DNA of 64,000 bases. Source: Chryseobacterium mucoviscidosis. GTDB lineage: Bacteria > Bacteroidota > Bacteroidia > Flavobacteriales > Weeksellaceae. A model generated the notes under the pieces. That model had not been told where the DNA came from. It was given only the letters and a program-made list of their open reading frames with translations, and did no database searches. The stretch is from NCBI RefSeq assembly GCF_002177115.1, contig NZ_MVAG01000071.1, positions 33,369 to 97,368 on the forward strand, read 5' to 3'. This document shows, piece after piece, positions 14,976 through 23,906 of this stretch; within the stretch, counting starts at the first letter, position 1; each line of letters opens with the position of its first letter. Made by a program: the position numbers and the translations under genes.

Positions 14976-17129
14976 CTAATCAACAATCTTGAAATCCAAT
15001 TGTTTTTGAATCAGATTTGCCTTTACCACTTTGATCTGAACCTGATCTCCCAACTGGTATTTTTTACCATGCCTGTTTCCGTACACAGCGTGGGTTTTTG
15101 CATCATAAGAGTATGAATCGTCCGTTAAATCTCTTAATTTGATTAATCCTTCTGCACCGTTTTCCGGAATTTCTACCCAGAAACCGAATTCCGCAACACC
15201 CGAAATAACCCCGTTGAAAGTTTCTCCCAAATGTTTCTCCATAAATTTCACCTGCATGAATTTTATCGAATCTCTTTCCGCATCTGCCGCCAGTCTTTCC
15301 ATATAACTGCAGTGTTTTGCTTTTTCTTCAAGATCTGCCTTGTTCGGAGATTTTCCGCCATCAAGATAATGCTGCAACAATCTGTGTGCAATTAAATCCG
15401 GATAACGACGGATAGGAGAGGTGAAGTGGCTGTAATAATCGAATCCCAATCCGTAGTGACCAATAGGTTCTGTAGAATAAACCGCCTTGCTCATGCTTCG
15501 CATCGCCAGAGTTTCGATCATATTTTCTTCACCTTTACCTTTTACATCATGCAGTAATTTATTTAAAGATTCCGCTACTTTTTTGGTATTTGCTAAGTCC
15601 ATTTTATATCCGAAAGTCGACACAAAATCTCTCAAAGATTCCAGTTTTGCAGGATCCGGATCGTCGTGAACCCTGTAAATAAAAGTATTCTGCGAAATTT
15701 CCCCTCTCTTGTTCAGAGAAACAAATTCCGATACTTTTTTATTCGCCAACAGCATAAATTCTTCAATTAAATGATTGGAATCTTTGCTTATTTTAAAGTA
15801 AACTCCAATAGGCTCGTTGTTTTCATCCAGATTGAACCGTACTTCACTTCTGTCGAAAGTAATTGCTCCGTCTTTGATTCTTTTCTGACGCATGATTTTT
15901 GCCAGTTGATCCAAAACGAGGATTTCTTCTTTGAAATCGCCGTCTTTTCCTTCAATTCTTTCCTGCGCTTCTTCGTACGTAAATCGTCTGTCTGAATGAA
16001 TTACCGTTCTTCCAAACCACTGTTTTTTAATCTCGGCTTTGTCATTCAGCTCAAAAACGGCTGAAAAAGTAAATTTATCTTCGTGCGGACGAAGCGAACA
16101 GACATCATTACTTAAAACTTCCGGAAGCATCGGTACAACGCGGTCTACCAAATATACGGAAGTCGCTCTCTGGTAAGCTTCATCATCCAGAATTGTTCCC
16201 GGAACCACATAATGAGAAACATCCGCAATATGAACTCCGATTTCCCAGTTTCCGTTGTCTAATTTTCTGATGGATAAAGCATCATCAAAATCTTTTGCAT
16301 CTTTCGGATCGATGGTGAAGGTTGTAATTCCACGCATATCCCATCTTTTTGCAACTTCTTCTTCATTGATGCTTCTGTCGATTTTATCTGCATCTCTTTC
16401 CACTTCTTCAGGGAATTCGTACGGCAGTCCGTATTCCGCAAGAATAGAGTGGATCTCCGTTTCATGTTCTCCGGGAGCTCCTAAAACCTGGATAATTTCT
16501 CCTTCCGGATTTTTATCTCCCGGTCTCCATTCCGTCATTTTTACGATCACTTTATTGCCGTCTTCCGCACCTCCAAATTTCGGTTTAGGAACAAAAATAT
16601 CGGTATTAATGGTCTTTTTATCGCAAACCACAAAACCAAAATCTTTATGAGGAACGATCTGCAAAGTTCCCACAAATTCTGTTCTCGTTCTTTCTAAGAC
16701 TTCCAAAACAGAACCTTCCAGTTTTTTGCCTTTATAGGTATAGGTTACAATTAATACTTTATCGCCCTGCAAAGCATCTTTTACGTTTTTGGAGTGGATA
16801 AAAATATCATCTTCAAGACCTTCTACCTTTACATAAGCATTACCGGACTGGTTGAAATCGATAATTCCTGTTAACGTTCCTTTGATATTAAGGTTAACAA
16901 TATATTTTCCTTTTTCTGTTTCTTTAATTCTTTCGGCAGCCTGCAATCTGTGCAGTGCCTGAATCACAAGCTCTCTCTGTCTCGGATTCTTATAATCTAT
17001 TCCGTCTGCAATCTGCTTATAGTTGTAGACTTTCGTGGAATTTTCATTCATAAATCTAAGGATCAGTTTTCCGATTTCCTTTAGTTTATGTTCGTTTTTC
17101 TGACTTATATATTTTCTTTTTTTTGCCAT
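14976..17129 (-). CDS. rnr: ribonuclease R
   Basis: 717 aa. An N-terminal winged-helix region (about 10-65) precedes two cold-shock/OB domains (about 75-220, with GNAYVKVEGLEDDIFIH). The RNB catalytic domain (about 255-590) holds TFTIDPKDAKDFDDALSI, whose Asp cluster binds the metal. A C-terminal S1 domain (about 630-715) begins FNGVISGVAEFGFWVEI. It is a processive 3'-5' exoribonuclease that degrades structured RNA and takes part in RNA quality control. Its transcript probably starts near 17400, giving a leader of about 270 nt with a hairpin. Confidence 0.95.
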   Translation of the reverse strand: MAKKRKYISQKNEHKLKEIGKLILRFMNENSTKVYNYKQIADGIDYKNPRQRELVIQALHRLQAAERIKETEKGKYIVNLNIKGTLTGIIDFNQSGNAYVKVEGLEDDIFIHSKNVKDALQGDKVLIVTYTYKGKKLEGSVLEVLERTRTEFVGTLQIVPHKDFGFVVCDKKTINTDIFVPKPKFGGAEDGNKVIVKMTEWRPGDKNPEGEIIQVLGAPGEHETEIHSILAEYGLPYEFPEEVERDADKIDRSINEEEVAKRWDMRGITTFTIDPKDAKDFDDALSIRKLDNGNWEIGVHIADVSHYVVPGTILDDEAYQRATSVYLVDRVVPMLPEVLSNDVCSLRPHEDKFTFSAVFELNDKAEIKKQWFGRTVIHSDRRFTYEEAQERIEGKDGDFKEEILVLDQLAKIMRQKRIKDGAITFDRSEVRFNLDENNEPIGVYFKISKDSNHLIEEFMLLANKKVSEFVSLNKRGEISQNTFIYRVHDDPDPAKLESLRDFVSTFGYKMDLANTKKVAESLNKLLHDVKGKGEENMIETLAMRSMSKAVYSTEPIGHYGLGFDYYSHFTSPIRRYPDLIAHRLLQHYLDGGKSPNKADLEEKAKHCSYMERLAADAERDSIKFMQVKFMEKHLGETFNGVISGVAEFGFWVEIPENGAEGLIKLRDLTDDSYSYDAKTHAVYGNRHGKKYQLGDQVQIKVVKANLIQKQLDFKIVD

Positions 17130-17158
17130 TTTAATTTGTAATTCGTTAAATTTTCAAT

Positions 17159-17176
17159 TCTGATCTCCCGATCAGA
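17159..17176 (-). promoter_or_regulatory. hairpin in the rnr leader
   Basis: TCTGATC and GATCAGA pair perfectly around TCCC, 30 bp before the rnr start. No U-tract follows, so it is more likely a leader structure than a terminator. The rest of 17130-17462 is AT-rich and holds nothing else I can name. Confidence 0.4.
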
Positions 17177-17402
17177 GGGATTTAAATCATCCTTTAACAA
17201 GAGATTTTTTAAATCTTAAAGTTTAGTTTATTGGTAAAAACCCATCAATTTTCCTTCCATTTATTCTACAACGGAAGTTTTAGTTTTGTATAAATTTAAT
17301 ACAAATATGGAGAAGAGTGGAGAAAAACCTTTTAATAATGTGTTTTTAAATTTTCTACAGGCTTGTATGGAAATAATAGATGGTAATTTCTATTGGACGC
17401 TG

Positions 17403-17410
17403 CAAATATA
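17403..17410 (-). promoter_or_regulatory. -7 promoter element for rnr
   Basis: Minus-strand TATATTTG, followed by CAGCGTC. The same TATwTTTGCAGCGTC arrangement precedes mnmA at 57368. It lies just after the rpiB terminator, as a new promoter should. Confidence 0.5.
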
Positions 17411-17427
17411 CAAAATAAAAAATAAAT

Positions 17428-17455
17428 AAGGCTTGCAATTTGATTTACAAGCCTT
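17428..17455 (-). terminator. terminator of rpiB
   Basis: AAGGCTTG and CAAGCCTT form an 8-bp stem with a 12-base loop; on the minus strand ATTTATTTTTTATTTTG follows. It lies 7 bp beyond the rpiB stop. Confidence 0.8.
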
Positions 17456-17462
17456 TATACTT

Positions 17463-17897
17463 TTAGCAGAATGCAATTTTATCTACTCTGTTCTGATGTC
17501 TACCTCCTTCAAAGTCTGTAGAAAGGAATTTTTCAGCAATTTCAATAGCCACTTCCTTTGATATGAATCTTGCAGGGATCGAAATCATATTGGCATCATT
17601 ATGCTGTCTTGCCAAGGAAGCAATCTCCGGCATCCAGCAAAGTGCGCAGCGAATCTTCTGATGTTTGTTGGCAGTGATCTGAACACCGTTCCCGCTTCCG
17701 CACAGCAAAATTCCCAGTTCATTTTCACCGTTTTCAACAGATGTAGCAGCGGGGTGTACAAAGTCCGGATAATCCACACTGTCTGTGGAAAACGCGCCAA
17801 AATCCTGAATTTCAAAACGTTCTGAAAGATAGTTCTTAACAATCTCCTTGTATTCATAGCCTGCGTGATCTGCAGCAATTGCTATTTTTCTTTTCAT
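17463..17897 (-). CDS. rpiB: ribose-5-phosphate isomerase B
   Basis: 144 aa. The family start IAIAADHAGYEYKEIVKNYL, then DYPDFVHPAATSVENGENELGILLCGSGNGVQITANKHQKIRCALCW, with the catalytic Cys/anion-hole GSGNG loop, and HNDANMISIPARFI. It interconverts ribulose-5-phosphate and ribose-5-phosphate in the pentose phosphate pathway. Family members can act on allose-6-phosphate, but nothing here points to that. Monocistronic, with its own terminator. Confidence 0.94.
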   Translation of the reverse strand: MKRKIAIAADHAGYEYKEIVKNYLSERFEIQDFGAFSTDSVDYPDFVHPAATSVENGENELGILLCGSGNGVQITANKHQKIRCALCWMPEIASLARQHNDANMISIPARFISKEVAIEIAEKFLSTDFEGGRHQNRVDKIAFC

Positions 17898-18372
17898 AAT
17901 ACTTGTATTAAGCCTTTAATAGATTTATTCCACACAAAGTTAAGTATAATGTGGATAAGTCTTAAATTTTTGCGAGTTAATTGTGAAAACGCTTGTGGGT
18001 AACTGTTGAAAAAAGTTCTAAAACTAAAGTTTCGTAACATTGAAAAATTTTGTAATGGAATTTTACTTTCATAGATCCGACATTTTTTTACACAAAGTTA
18101 TTGGGGAGAATTCTCAGTCTTTTCCATAAAATATTTATTAATAATAGTAAATTCTGAAAGTTACCCACAATTGTTAATAACAATGTGAAATACTCTAATA
18201 TCAATGGATTACAATGTATATAAGTTGTGAATTGGCTTAAAATTAAATGTGGTAAAGTATTTCATTAAAATTTATCCCCTAAACTAACAATACTCAACAA
18301 CAGTATCATTTTTCTTTTTTTAAGAGAAAAGAAATTATGTTGATTGATGAATGATGAGTCTGCGGGAAACTT

Positions 18373-18389
18373 TTTGAAAACTTTTCAAA
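18373..18389. promoter_or_regulatory. palindrome upstream of pgk, possible operator
   Basis: TTTGAAAA-C-TTTTCAAA is a perfect 17-base palindrome about 30 bp upstream of the -7 element, a position suitable for a dimeric regulator. Confidence 0.35.
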
Positions 18390-18419
18390 GCTTGAATCGT
18401 TCTGAAAATTTTAAAATCT

Positions 18420-18427
18420 TACATTTG
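18420..18427 (+). promoter_or_regulatory. -7 promoter element for pgk
   Basis: TACATTTG fits TAnnTTTG; the expected transcript has a leader of about 100 nt before the pgk ATG. Confidence 0.5.
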
Positions 18428-18534
18428 TGAAACAAAATTTGAACGAAATGAATGAACCCGACCTGCCGGAAAAAATGAAGCCAATGGATTCTCAAAGTCG
18501 GTTCACTTTACCCGAAAAAATATAAAATGTACAT

Positions 18535-19725
18535 ATGAAAACAATCAATGATTTCAATTTCAATGAAAAGAAGGCTCTTGTAAGAGTGGATTTCAATGTT
18601 CCGCAGGACGACCAGCTTAAAGTAACAGACAATACGAGAATTGTTGCGGTAAAACCAACCGTGGATAAAATCCTTAAAGATGGCGGTTCTGTAATTCTAA
18701 TGGCTCACTTGGGAAGACCAAAAGGGGAGGTTAAAGACGAATTTTCACTGAAACATATCGTAGACGAGGTTTCTGAGGTTTTAGGACAGGAAGTTAAGTT
18801 TGTGGACGAATGTGTTGGAGAAAAGGCTGAAAAGGCTGCTTCTGAGCTTAAACCGGGAGAAATTCTTTTGTTGGAGAATCTGCGTTTTCATAACGAAGAG
18901 GAAAAAGGCGATGAAGCTTTTGCAGAACAGCTTTCTAAATTAGCAGATGCGTATGTAAATGATGCATTCGGGACAGCTCACAGAGCGCATGCCTCAACGG
19001 CGGTTATTGCTAAATTTTTCCCATCAACTAAATTTTTCGGTTTATTGATGGCTAAAGAGCTTCAGGCGATTGATAAAGTATTAAAAAGCGGTGAAAGACC
19101 TGTTACAGCTATTCTTGGTGGTTCTAAAGTTTCAACTAAAATTACCATTATAGAAAATATTTTACCGGCAGTTGATAATTTAATCATTGGAGGCGGAATG
19201 GCGTTTACTTTCATTAAGGCTTTAGGCGGAAAGATCGGTACCTCCTTAGTGGAAGAAGATAAGTTACCTTTAGCACTGGAGATTTTAGAAAAAGCGAAGG
19301 AACATAAAGTAAAAGTTTATCTTCCGTCTGATACAGTAATTGCTGAAAGTTTCAGTAATGATGCCGACAGAAAAGAAGTGGATATTTACGAAATTCCTGA
19401 AGGTTGGATGGGACTGGATGCAGGTCCGAAATCTAGAGATCAGTTCAATGATGTATTGTTAAATTCCAGAACGATTCTTTGGAACGGACCGATCGGAGTT
19501 TTCGAAATGTCTAACTTTGCGGCAGGAACTATTGCATTGGGAGACAGTATTGCTGAAGCTACAAAATTGGGAGCTTTCTCTTTAGTAGGAGGAGGAGACA
19601 GTGTTGCGTTTGTGAAACAATTCGGTTACGGAGAAAAAGTAAGTTATGTTTCTACCGGAGGAGGAGCGATGTTGGAAAGTCTGGAAGGTTTGGAACTTCC
19701 GGGTGTTGCTACCATTAACAATTAA
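18535..19725 (+). CDS. pgk: phosphoglycerate kinase
   Basis: 396 aa, full length. N-domain: [13 protein letters not shown] (substrate loop), [28 protein letters not shown] and [14 protein letters not shown]-domain: [44 protein letters not shown] and the nucleotide loop SLVGGGDSV. It transfers phosphate from 1,3-bisphosphoglycerate to ADP in glycolysis. Single gene with its own promoter and terminator. Confidence 0.97.
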   Translation: MKTINDFNFNEKKALVRVDFNVPQDDQLKVTDNTRIVAVKPTVDKILKDGGSVILMAHLGRPKGEVKDEFSLKHIVDEVSEVLGQEVKFVDECVGEKAEKAASELKPGEILLLENLRFHNEEEKGDEAFAEQLSKLADAYVNDAFGTAHRAHASTAVIAKFFPSTKFFGLLMAKELQAIDKVLKSGERPVTAILGGSKVSTKITIIENILPAVDNLIIGGGMAFTFIKALGGKIGTSLVEEDKLPLALEILEKAKEHKVKVYLPSDTVIAESFSNDADRKEVDIYEIPEGWMGLDAGPKSRDQFNDVLLNSRTILWNGPIGVFEMSNFAAGTIALGDSIAEATKLGAFSLVGGGDSVAFVKQFGYGEKVSYVSTGGGAMLESLEGLELPGVATINN

Positions 19726-19746
19726 GAAAATTAATTTATATATCTG

Positions 19747-19777
19747 AAGTCCGCTGATTTTTTCGGCGGACTTTTTA
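19747..19777 (+). terminator. terminator of pgk
   Basis: AAGTCCGC (19747-19754) pairs with GCGGACTT (19766-19773), followed by TTTATTTT, 21 bp after the stop codon. Confidence 0.9.
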
Positions 19778-20411
19778 TTTTAAGCTTGCTCAAAGTCATT
19801 TTAAATTTAACCGCAAAAGATAAAAAAGACTTTATTGAATTTATTTAAAGTATTACAAAAGTCTGCAAAGAGAAAAATCTTTGATTTTTTTACTTATGTA
19901 TTCTTTTTCAGTTTAAGTATTAAATTTAAGAAACTAAAGTGTTTAAATCTTTTGTTATATAAAAGTTTAAATATTGTTCTTAAAAAACGATCAATATTTT
20001 TAATTTTCAAATGCGAAGAACAAATTAACAATTTTCATTTTTGATTTATCGAGGAATAAATTCTCAAATTTTGAAAATTTCCAGATAATTTAAATTTCTG
20101 AAATGGATAAAAATTTTTGCTGATTCAATTTTTGCTTATTTGTTCATATTTGAGCTAATTTGAAAATTTACCCGAAAATCAAAAAATATGATGATGTTGT
20201 AATGATTAAAATTTTCAAGATTCTAAAAGGATGAAAATTGAAGTTTTTAAAAACTATTGTTAATTTTCTAATTTTCAAAAAATAGAGTCAAATCTTAAGT
20301 TACTAACTTTTTACTAACATATTCTAAAATTCTGGAGTGATTTTTCCAAAATTTAATCTTGTGAAAAAAATATTCTGAAAATTTAATCGAGTAGGGGAGG
20401 TGATAAAAAAT

Positions 20412-20439
20412 AAAATCCCGGAGAATTTCCCGGGATTTT
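20412..20439. terminator. bidirectional terminator
   Basis: AAAATCCCGG and CCGGGATTTT form a 10-bp stem with an 8-base loop, A-rich before and T-rich after. It is 60 bp beyond the minus-strand methyltransferase stop. Confidence 0.8.
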
Positions 20440-20499
20440 GATTTTCAAGGCTCAAATTCTGAAAAATTGACATTCAGAAATGGCTTAAATTTCGATTTT

Positions 20500-21321
20500 C
20501 TACTTTTTTTCGATAATGTATATCAAACTTGAAAATTCGTTCGAAAAAAGGGCTTTTACGTTAGAAATCGTTCCGAAGATCGTTGCTTTTAGCCAAAATA
20601 GGGATGATTTTTTATATTTTTCGCTTAGCATAGAGATGTAATAAGAATCCAAAACCAAAGGTTTGATTTTTCTCATTTTCCAGTTGGGTTTTTTAGCAAT
20701 CAGATTTTCCATACCGTTTTTTGAAAAATGATAGATGTGTCTCGGAACATCATACGCTGCCCAATATTCTTTATAATGTTTCGCATCGTATGAAGTAGGA
20801 TTGGGAACGGCAATAATCAACAGTCCTTTGTCTTTCAGTTTACGATTGAAAATTTCGAGCATCTCGTCCTGATTTTCGATATGTTCAAAAACATGCCATA
20901 AAGTAATTGCGTCCAGACTTTTATCTTCAATGGAATGAATATTATCTAAAATAGTAGCTTTTGAAATTTTATTCTGGGCTGCTTTTCTTGCATCTGCATC
21001 CGGTTCAAAACCGAAAGTTTCGAAATCATTTTCTATAAACTTTACAAATTCTCCGGCTCCGCAACCGTAATCCAATACTTTTGATCCTTTGCTGATTCGA
21101 TATAAAAGTATATTTTTTTTGTACTGCAAATTAAAGGATTGTAAAAATTTATACAATTTTTCTTTAAGACTTCCGGAATCCTGATGGTGGGAAATATAAT
21201 CTTCACTTTCATAATATTTTGAAATATTGGATGGAATAGGGGAGGTCTTGAAAACTCCTTTTGTATCTGTTTCAATAATTTCAAAAATTTCCTGAGATAG
21301 AAAATGATCTTTTATTTTCAT
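20500..21321 (-). CDS. class I SAM-dependent methyltransferase
   Basis: 273 aa. The SAM-binding motif I is KVLDYGCGAGEFVKFIE (about residues 81-97). An acidic loop FGFEPDAD, then DAITLWHVFEHIENQDEML and LLIIAVPNPTSYDAKHYKEYWAAYDVPRHIYHFS follow. This last stretch is typical of Methyltransf_23 members found in sugar, lipid and quinone pathways. The C-terminus has a hydrophobic stretch. The substrate cannot be told from the sequence. Separated from mnmG by a parS site, so probably transcribed with or after mnmG. Confidence 0.85.
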   Translation of the reverse strand: MKIKDHFLSQEIFEIIETDTKGVFKTSPIPSNISKYYESEDYISHHQDSGSLKEKLYKFLQSFNLQYKKNILLYRISKGSKVLDYGCGAGEFVKFIENDFETFGFEPDADARKAAQNKISKATILDNIHSIEDKSLDAITLWHVFEHIENQDEMLEIFNRKLKDKGLLIIAVPNPTSYDAKHYKEYWAAYDVPRHIYHFSKNGMENLIAKKPNWKMRKIKPLVLDSYYISMLSEKYKKSSLFWLKATIFGTISNVKALFSNEFSSLIYIIEKK

Positions 21322-21407
21322 TTGATTTTTCTTTAAAATTAAAAATTAAGATATTCAGACCTTTGTATAAGCTCATAAATACCTTAATTTTTGATTGTAT
21401 TTTTATG

Positions 21408-21427
21408 AATGTTTCACGTGAAACATT
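21408..21427. other. parS: parS centromere site 1
   Basis: Contains TGTTTCACGTGAAACA (21410-21425), identical to the ParB-binding parS consensus known from Bacillus and most bacteria. The palindrome extends two more bases each side. It sits 6 bp after the mnmG stop codon. parS recruits ParB, which spreads and loads SMC near the chromosome origin. Confidence 0.88.
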
Positions 21428-21433
21428 TTCGTT

Positions 21434-23296
21434 TTAGCGTCCTAAATAAACTAATAAAACGTTAATATCTGCAGGCGAAACTCCGCTGATTCTTCCAGCC
21501 TGTGCAATTGTTTTTGGTTTTACATTCGTCATCTTCTGCTTGGCTTCTGCGGAAAGACTTGAGATCTTTGTATAATCGAAATCTTCCGGAATTTTAATGT
21601 TTTCCAGACGGTTCAGTTTTGCTACATTTTCTTTTTCTTTCTCAATATAGCCTCTATATTTGATATTCACTTCTGCCTGTTCTCTTACTTCATCATCAAA
21701 TTTAGAAGAAACTTCGTTGATAAAGTCGATCTGATCCAGTTTTTCCAACGTCATATTCGGTCTTGTAAGAATCTGCGCTGCTCTGTAAGCCTGATCAACA
21801 GGGCTGCTTTCGATCGTTTCCAGAATAGGATTAATTACTCCCGGCTTTAAAGAGGTTTCCCGAAGAAAGCTTTCAAGTTCTTCGCTCTGAGCGACTTTCT
21901 CATTCACTCTTTTTAAGCGTTCTTCTTTGGCTAAACCTAAATCAAAAGCTTTTTGCGTTAATCTGATGTCTGCGTTATCCTGTCTTAAAAGAAGTCTGTA
22001 TTCTGCTCTTGAGGTAAACATTCTGTACGGTTCTTCTGTTCCTTTTGTGATAAGATCATCAATTAAAACTCCGATGTAAGCTTCATCTCTGTTAAGGATA
22101 AATTCATCCTGTTCCTTTACTTTGTTGTGAGCGTTAATTCCGGCAATAAGACCTTGTCCGGCTGCTTCTTCGTATCCCGTTGTCCCGTTGATCTGTCCCG
22201 CGAAGTACAAATTATCAATTAATTTTGTCTCCAAGGTATGCTTCAATTGGGTAGGAGGGAAGTAGTCATATTCAATAGCATAGCCCGGACGGAATACTTT
22301 TACGTTTTCGAATCCCGGAATATGTTTCATTGCTTTGATCTGCACATCTTCCGGAAGGGAAGAACTGAATCCGTTTACATAGATCTCTACTGTTTTCCAC
22401 CCTTCAGGTTCTACAAACAACTGATGTCTGTTTCTCTCTGCAAAACGGTTGATCTTATCTTCAATACTCGGACAATATCTTGGTCCTAAGCTTTGAATCG
22501 TACCATTGAACATTGGGCTTCTGTCGAAACCTTCACGTAAAATATCATGTACTATTTCGTTGGTATAAACAATGTGACAGCTTAATTGTTTGGTTAATTT
22601 AGGAGTATCTAAATAGCTGAATTTTTGAGGATTTTCATCTCCTTTCTGTTCTTCCATTTTAGAATAATCCAGACTTCTTCCGTCTACGCGGGGTGGGGTA
22701 CCAGTCTTCATTCTTCCTGCTTCAAAACCTAAAGAAACGAGCTGTTCTGTAATACCGAAAGCTCTTGGTTCGCCCATTCTTCCGCCTCCTAATTGTTTGT
22801 CTCCAACGTGGATCAAACCATTAAGGAAAGTTCCGTTGGTAAGAACTACAGAATGTCCTTTGATCTCTATTCCTAATGAAGTAACTACTCCGGCAACTTT
22901 ATTATTTTCGATAATAAGCTGTTTTACCATATCCTGAAAGAAATCAAGATTGGGTGTATTTTCTAAAGCCAAACGCCATTCTTCCGCGAAAAGCATTCTG
23001 TCGTTTTGTGTTCTTGGCGACCACATGGCAGGACCTTTGGAAAGATTCAGCATCTTGAACTGGATCGCAGATTTGTCTGCTACAATTCCGGAATATCCTC
23101 CCATCGCATCGATCTCTCTTACGATCTGTCCTTTTGCAATTCCTCCCATTGCAGGGTTGCAGCTCATCTGTCCGATGGTCTGCATATTCATTGTAATAAG
23201 CAGCGTCTTTGAACCTAAATTGGCTGCTGCAGCGGCGGCTTCACATCCTGCGTGACCGGCACCCACTACAATTACATCATATATTTCTGAAATCAT
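21434..23296 (-). CDS. mnmG: tRNA uridine-5-carboxymethylaminomethyl enzyme MnmG (GidA)
   Basis: 620 aa. FAD-binding start DVIVVGAGHAGCEAAAAAANLG, then LLITMNMQTIGQMSCNPAMGGIAKGQIVREIDAMGG. The second signature is AGQINGTTGYEEAAGQGLIAGINAH, followed by TSRAEYRLLLRQDNADIRLT. The C-terminal helical domain ends in RISGVSPADINVLLVYLG. Together with MnmE it installs the carboxymethylaminomethyl group on U34 of certain tRNAs. The gene is flanked on both sides by perfect parS sites. In many bacteria gidA/mnmG lies beside the origin. Confidence 0.97.
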   Translation of the reverse strand: MISEIYDVIVVGAGHAGCEAAAAAANLGSKTLLITMNMQTIGQMSCNPAMGGIAKGQIVREIDAMGGYSGIVADKSAIQFKMLNLSKGPAMWSPRTQNDRMLFAEEWRLALENTPNLDFFQDMVKQLIIENNKVAGVVTSLGIEIKGHSVVLTNGTFLNGLIHVGDKQLGGGRMGEPRAFGITEQLVSLGFEAGRMKTGTPPRVDGRSLDYSKMEEQKGDENPQKFSYLDTPKLTKQLSCHIVYTNEIVHDILREGFDRSPMFNGTIQSLGPRYCPSIEDKINRFAERNRHQLFVEPEGWKTVEIYVNGFSSSLPEDVQIKAMKHIPGFENVKVFRPGYAIEYDYFPPTQLKHTLETKLIDNLYFAGQINGTTGYEEAAGQGLIAGINAHNKVKEQDEFILNRDEAYIGVLIDDLITKGTEEPYRMFTSRAEYRLLLRQDNADIRLTQKAFDLGLAKEERLKRVNEKVAQSEELESFLRETSLKPGVINPILETIESSPVDQAYRAAQILTRPNMTLEKLDQIDFINEVSSKFDDEVREQAEVNIKYRGYIEKEKENVAKLNRLENIKIPEDFDYTKISSLSAEAKQKMTNVKPKTIAQAGRISGVSPADINVLLVYLGR

Positions 23297-23333
23297 TTTT
23301 TTTGCTTGTTTTAAGCCTTAATTTTTACTCTTT

Positions 23334-23365
23334 TTTACAAATGTTTCACGTGAAACATTTGTAAA
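23334..23365. other. parS: parS centromere site 2, 32-bp palindrome
   Basis: TGTTTCACGTGAAACA (23342-23357) is again the exact parS consensus. Here the symmetry continues eight bases on each side, giving a perfect 32-bp palindrome. It lies 38 bp upstream of the mnmG start and may overlap its promoter. Confidence 0.9.
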
Positions 23366-23400
23366 TTTTATTGTCTTAAATATGTTCTGTTGCGCTTTAT

Positions 23401-23483
23401 TTAGCCACGATCGCAGCATTTGTCTGAGCTCATTTTCTTTTGAAAAAAGAAAATAGCGAGTGCGGAGAGCGGGATTAAGCTCC
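23401..23483. repeat. 83-bp dispersed element, copy A
   Basis: Begins TTAGCCACGATCGCAGC and ends GCGGAGAGCGGGATTAAGCTCC. The ends match the element at 62298-62380, which is also 83 bp. The centre holds a perfect hairpin, ATTTTCTTTT-GAA-AAAAGAAAAT (23432-23454), absent from the other copy. From memory, elements with these ends are common in Bacteroidota spacers. Confidence 0.6.
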
Positions 23484-23491
23484 TAAAAAAC

Positions 23492-23899
23492 TTAATGGTA
23501 TTTTGCTAAATAATGATCTTCTTTTCCTCGCATCTGCAGTTCTTCTTCTTCTGTTTTATCTTTATATCCGCAAAGGTGCAGAATGCCGTGAGCCAAAACT
23601 CTCCGTAATTCTTCTTCGTAATTTCTGGATAGGGTAGAAGCGTTGTCTGAAATGCGCTGCAAAGATACAAAAATCTCGCCGCTTATGGTCTTCCCTTTTA
23701 CATAGTCAAATGTAATGATATCAGTATAGTAATCGTGCTGTAAATAATCCTGGTTTACCTTGAGTAAATATTCGTCGTCACAGAAAATGTAATTGATCTC
23801 GCCCAACTTTTTTTCTTCTGAAAGAATAAGATCTTCCAGCCATTTTTTGTATTCTGTGTTTACCGATTCGGGTAAGTTTTCGTAAAAAAATTGTATCAT
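23492..23899 (-). CDS. ybeY: endoribonuclease YbeY
   Basis: 135 aa. Characteristic ITFDYVKGKTISGEIFVSLQRI and LRRVLAHGILHLCGYKDKTEEEELQM. The HGxLHLxGY zinc site is present, but the third ligand of the classical HxxxHxxxxxH motif is Asp (GYKD) instead of His. As I recall, that form occurs in Bacteroidota. YbeY is a metal-dependent RNase in 16S rRNA 3'-end maturation and ribosome quality control. It lies 7 bp after the patatin-like gene. Confidence 0.92.
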   Translation of the reverse strand: MIQFFYENLPESVNTEYKKWLEDLILSEEKKLGEINYIFCDDEYLLKVNQDYLQHDYYTDIITFDYVKGKTISGEIFVSLQRISDNASTLSRNYEEELRRVLAHGILHLCGYKDKTEEEELQMRGKEDHYLAKYH

Positions 23900-23906
23900 T
23901 TCGTAA

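Larger units (their letters stand above)
17898..18534. other. AT-rich spacer with DnaA-box-like sequences, candidate replication origin
   Basis: 637 bp without a convincing gene. It holds a perfect DnaA-box sequence (TGTGGATAA, 17950-17958) and one-mismatch forms (TGTGGGTAA 17994-18002; TTACCCACA 18161-18169). It also holds a repeated 11-mer ACACAAAGTTA (17932-17942 and 18090-18100), a perfect palindrome ATTGTTA-A-TAACAAT (18170-18184), and a very AT-rich run at 18121-18160. Two parS sites and mnmG lie 3-5 kb away. These fit an oriC but could also be a DnaA-regulated or neutral spacer. The last 160 bp hold pgk control elements. Confidence 0.4.
19726..20499. other. AT-rich intergenic region between pgk and the methyltransferase
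   Basis: Contains the pgk terminator at its left and a second terminator near its right end. Between them the sequence is A/T-rich with recurring AAAATTTTC-type runs and no convincing gene; a 69-codon Phe/Lys-rich frame at 19835-20044 looks like chance. Around 19810-19870 there is weak resemblance to the ACGCAAAG...CAAAGA pieces of Bacteroidota dispersed repeats. Confidence 0.5.

Noticed and set aside
19835..20044. 69-codon frame rich in Phe, Lys and Leu after pgk
   Set aside because: Its composition follows the AT-rich spacer, it has no start signal or conserved motif, and no promoter precedes it.
23432..23454. Hairpin ATTTTCTTTT-GAA-AAAAGAAAAT as a terminator
   Set aside because: It lies upstream of mnmG and after ybeY only on the wrong side; it is part of the 83-bp element.
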